A DNA stretch of 7,501 nucleotides from Mycobacterium sp. (GTDB lineage Bacteria > Actinomycetota > Actinomycetes > Mycobacteriales > Mycobacteriaceae). This document shows positions 6,874-7,501 of the stretch, in pieces. The stretch is from the NCBI GenBank assembly GCA_018500005.2, contig JAHBAP020000205.1:1-7501 (forward strand). The letters are read 5' to 3'. Position 1 is the stretch's first letter; every line of letters starts with the position of its first letter. Made by a program: the position numbers and the translations under genes. The notes beneath the pieces were generated by a model. The model was not told the DNA's origin. It did not search any database and saw only the letters and a list, made by a program, of their open reading frames with translations.

Positions 6874-6901
6874 ACTTTAACGAACATGTGTTCGATAGCA
6901 A
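6874..6901 (-). promoter_or_regulatory. recA distal promoter P2, LexA-controlled
   Basis: The minus strand shows a -35-like TTGCTA (6901-6896), a 16-bp spacer and a -10 TAAAGT (6879-6874), with a predicted start near 6867. The spacer is exactly the LexA box, so bound LexA would block RNA polymerase. The -35 matches TTGACA at four of six positions. Confidence 0.6.
6880..6895. promoter_or_regulatory. SOS box (LexA operator) of recA
   Basis: ACGAACATGTGTTCGA on the plus strand, which is TCGAACACATGTTCGT on the minus strand. It agrees with the mycobacterial/Gram-positive consensus TCGAAC-N4-GTTCGA at 11 of 12 fixed positions. It is the only such box I found in the window. A lone half site TCGAAC lies at 6859-6864. 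Confidence 0.9.
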
Positions 6902-6937
6902 GTGTGGCGCGCGGCGTGTCGCTCGGGGCGTCCAGCG

Positions 6938-7132
6938 CTACCACTGCTCGCGCGGCACGTCGAAGTCGGCGCACAACGCCCGCCACACATCGCGGGGTTC
7001 CATACCGGCCTCGATGGCCTGCGCGGCGGTGCGGCCACCCAGCCGGGTCAGCACATGGTCAACGAGCATCGAAGAAGCACGTACCGCGCCGAACTGGGCC
7101 TGGACGAGATCGTGGAATTCGGTGAGCCGCAC
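6938..7132 (-). CDS. DUF3046 family small protein
   Basis: A 64-residue protein of unknown function, the homologue of M. tuberculosis Rv2738c, which sits beside recA there as well (recalled). The conserved text is VRLTEFHDLV, ASSMLVDHVLTRLGGRTAAQAIEAG and EPRDVWRALCADFDVPREQW, the last being the strongest family mark. It has no signal peptide or membrane segment and is probably a small cytosolic, helical protein. The start is taken as GTG 7132 because it gives the family N-terminus; GTG codons at 7138 and 7159 are alternatives, and the latter would overlap the upstream gene. AGGTTGG lies before 7132. It follows the glycosyltransferase stop by only 10 nt, and its stop is 36 nt before the -35 of recA P2. 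A link to DNA repair is suggested only by position. Confidence 0.85.
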   Translation of the reverse strand: MRLTEFHDLVQAQFGAVRASSMLVDHVLTRLGGRTAAQAIEAGMEPRDVWRALCADFDVPREQW

Positions 7133-7139
7133 GGCCACC

Positions 7140-7145
7140 AACCTA
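7140..7145 (-). promoter_or_regulatory. Putative -10 (TAGGTT) of the DUF3046 gene, overlapping the upstream stop codon
   Basis: The minus-strand TAGGTT includes the TAG stop of the glycosyltransferase gene and ends 7 nt before the GTG at 7132. It could set a leaderless start for the small gene. AGGTTGG within the same stretch could equally be a Shine-Dalgarno for translation from a shared transcript. No -35 was recognised. Confidence 0.3.
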
Positions 7146-7501
7146 CCGAGTGGCCTCACGGCAGACCCGGACCGGATCGGTCACCCGTGCGGCGCTCTCC
7201 CCCGCACGGCGCGCGGCCTGCCGGTAGCGGGGATCCGACAGAACCTCCCCGACCGCATCGGCCAGCGCCTCGGCGGTCACCGGGCGCACCAGCAGCCCAC
7301 TGCCTTGTCGCACAACGCGATTCGCTAATTCCCACTGATCCCCCCCGCCCGGCACGACGACCACGGGGACGCCGGCGAGCAGCGTCTTGGAAGGCATGCC
7401 GTGGCCGCCGCCGCACACCACCACGTCGGCCTGACCGAGCAGCTCGTCCTGGCGTCGCAGCCCGACCGGCGCCCATGGTGGCACCGGCGCATCCGTACTT
7501 C
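7143..7501 (-). CDS. GT-B (UGT/MGT-like) glycosyltransferase, C-terminal part
   Basis: The frame is open to the right edge, so the start and the N-terminal acceptor domain are outside; about 118 residues are visible. They form the nucleotide-sugar-binding half of a GT-B glycosyltransferase: ADVVVCGGGHGMPSKTLLAGVPVVVVPGGGDQWELANRV, then GSGLLVRP and a C-terminal helical tail. The G-H-G motif, the GVPVVVVP strand and the DQ pair are the donor-binding signature of UGT/macrolide glycosyltransferases. By position it corresponds to M. tuberculosis Rv2739c, described as an alanine-rich transferase (recalled). An internal GTG at 7484 is not a likely start because coding text continues upstream (STDAPV). 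Donor and acceptor cannot be told; glycolipid or drug modification are both possible. The TAG stop lies 10 nt before the DUF3046 gene. Confidence 0.8.
   Translation of the reverse strand, partial: STDAPVPPWAPVGLRRQDELLGQADVVVCGGGHGMPSKTLLAGVPVVVVPGGGDQWELANRVVRQGSGLLVRPVTAEALADAVGEVLSDPRYRQAARRAGESAARVTDPVRVCREATR

Noticed and set aside
1..7501. Mobile elements, CRISPR arrays, tRNA or rRNA genes
   Set aside because: No transposase or integrase text, no spaced direct repeats, and no tRNA-like or rRNA-like sequence was seen on either strand.

Overview
The window looks like chromosome of a non-tuberculous Mycobacterium (Mycolicibacterium type) or a close actinobacterial relative. The base composition is very GC-rich, GTG starts are frequent, and -10 elements are of TANNNT type. 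The gene set is recA-recX next to a DUF3046 gene and a UGT-like glycosyltransferase gene, with miaB nearby, as in M. tuberculosis (gene order and protein comparisons recalled, not searched). RecA carries no intein, which argues against the M. tuberculosis complex and M. leprae.

Layout. Minus strand, 1-1169: N-terminal three quarters of miaB (tRNA methylthiotransferase), cut by the left edge. Plus strand, 1215-4380: a three-gene glutamate-type amino-acid ABC importer. It consists of gluA (ATPase), a gluB-gluC fusion (lipoprotein binding protein joined to a permease) and gluD (second permease), with a 5-nt gap and then a 4-nt overlap. Minus strand, 4387-5208: a luciferase-like, probably F420-dependent oxidoreductase, convergent with gluD at a 6-nt gap. 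Minus strand, 5222-6764: recX overlapping recA. The two form the core of the homologous recombination and SOS response. Positions 6765-6937 are a regulatory region with two recA promoters: a PafBC/RecA-NDp-type one and an upstream one whose -35/-10 spacer is exactly a 16-bp LexA box. Minus strand, 6938-7132: a small DUF3046 gene. Minus strand, 7143-7501: the C-terminus of a GT-B glycosyltransferase, cut by the right edge.

How it works together. The glu operon should bind, translocate and energise uptake of glutamate or a similar amino acid. Its binding protein is covalently tethered to one permease half. RecA is the recombinase and LexA co-protease, and RecX modulates its filament. The oxidoreductase begins 13 nt after recX and could be read from the same transcript or from its own promoter.

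The window is mainly conserved core genome. I see no mobile elements, CRISPR, tRNA or rRNA, and no clearly undescribed system. The points most worth a second look are the GluB-GluC fusion, the start codons set at transcription-start distance from TANNNT boxes (leaderless genes), the compact recA double promoter, and a repeated palindrome in recA/recX.
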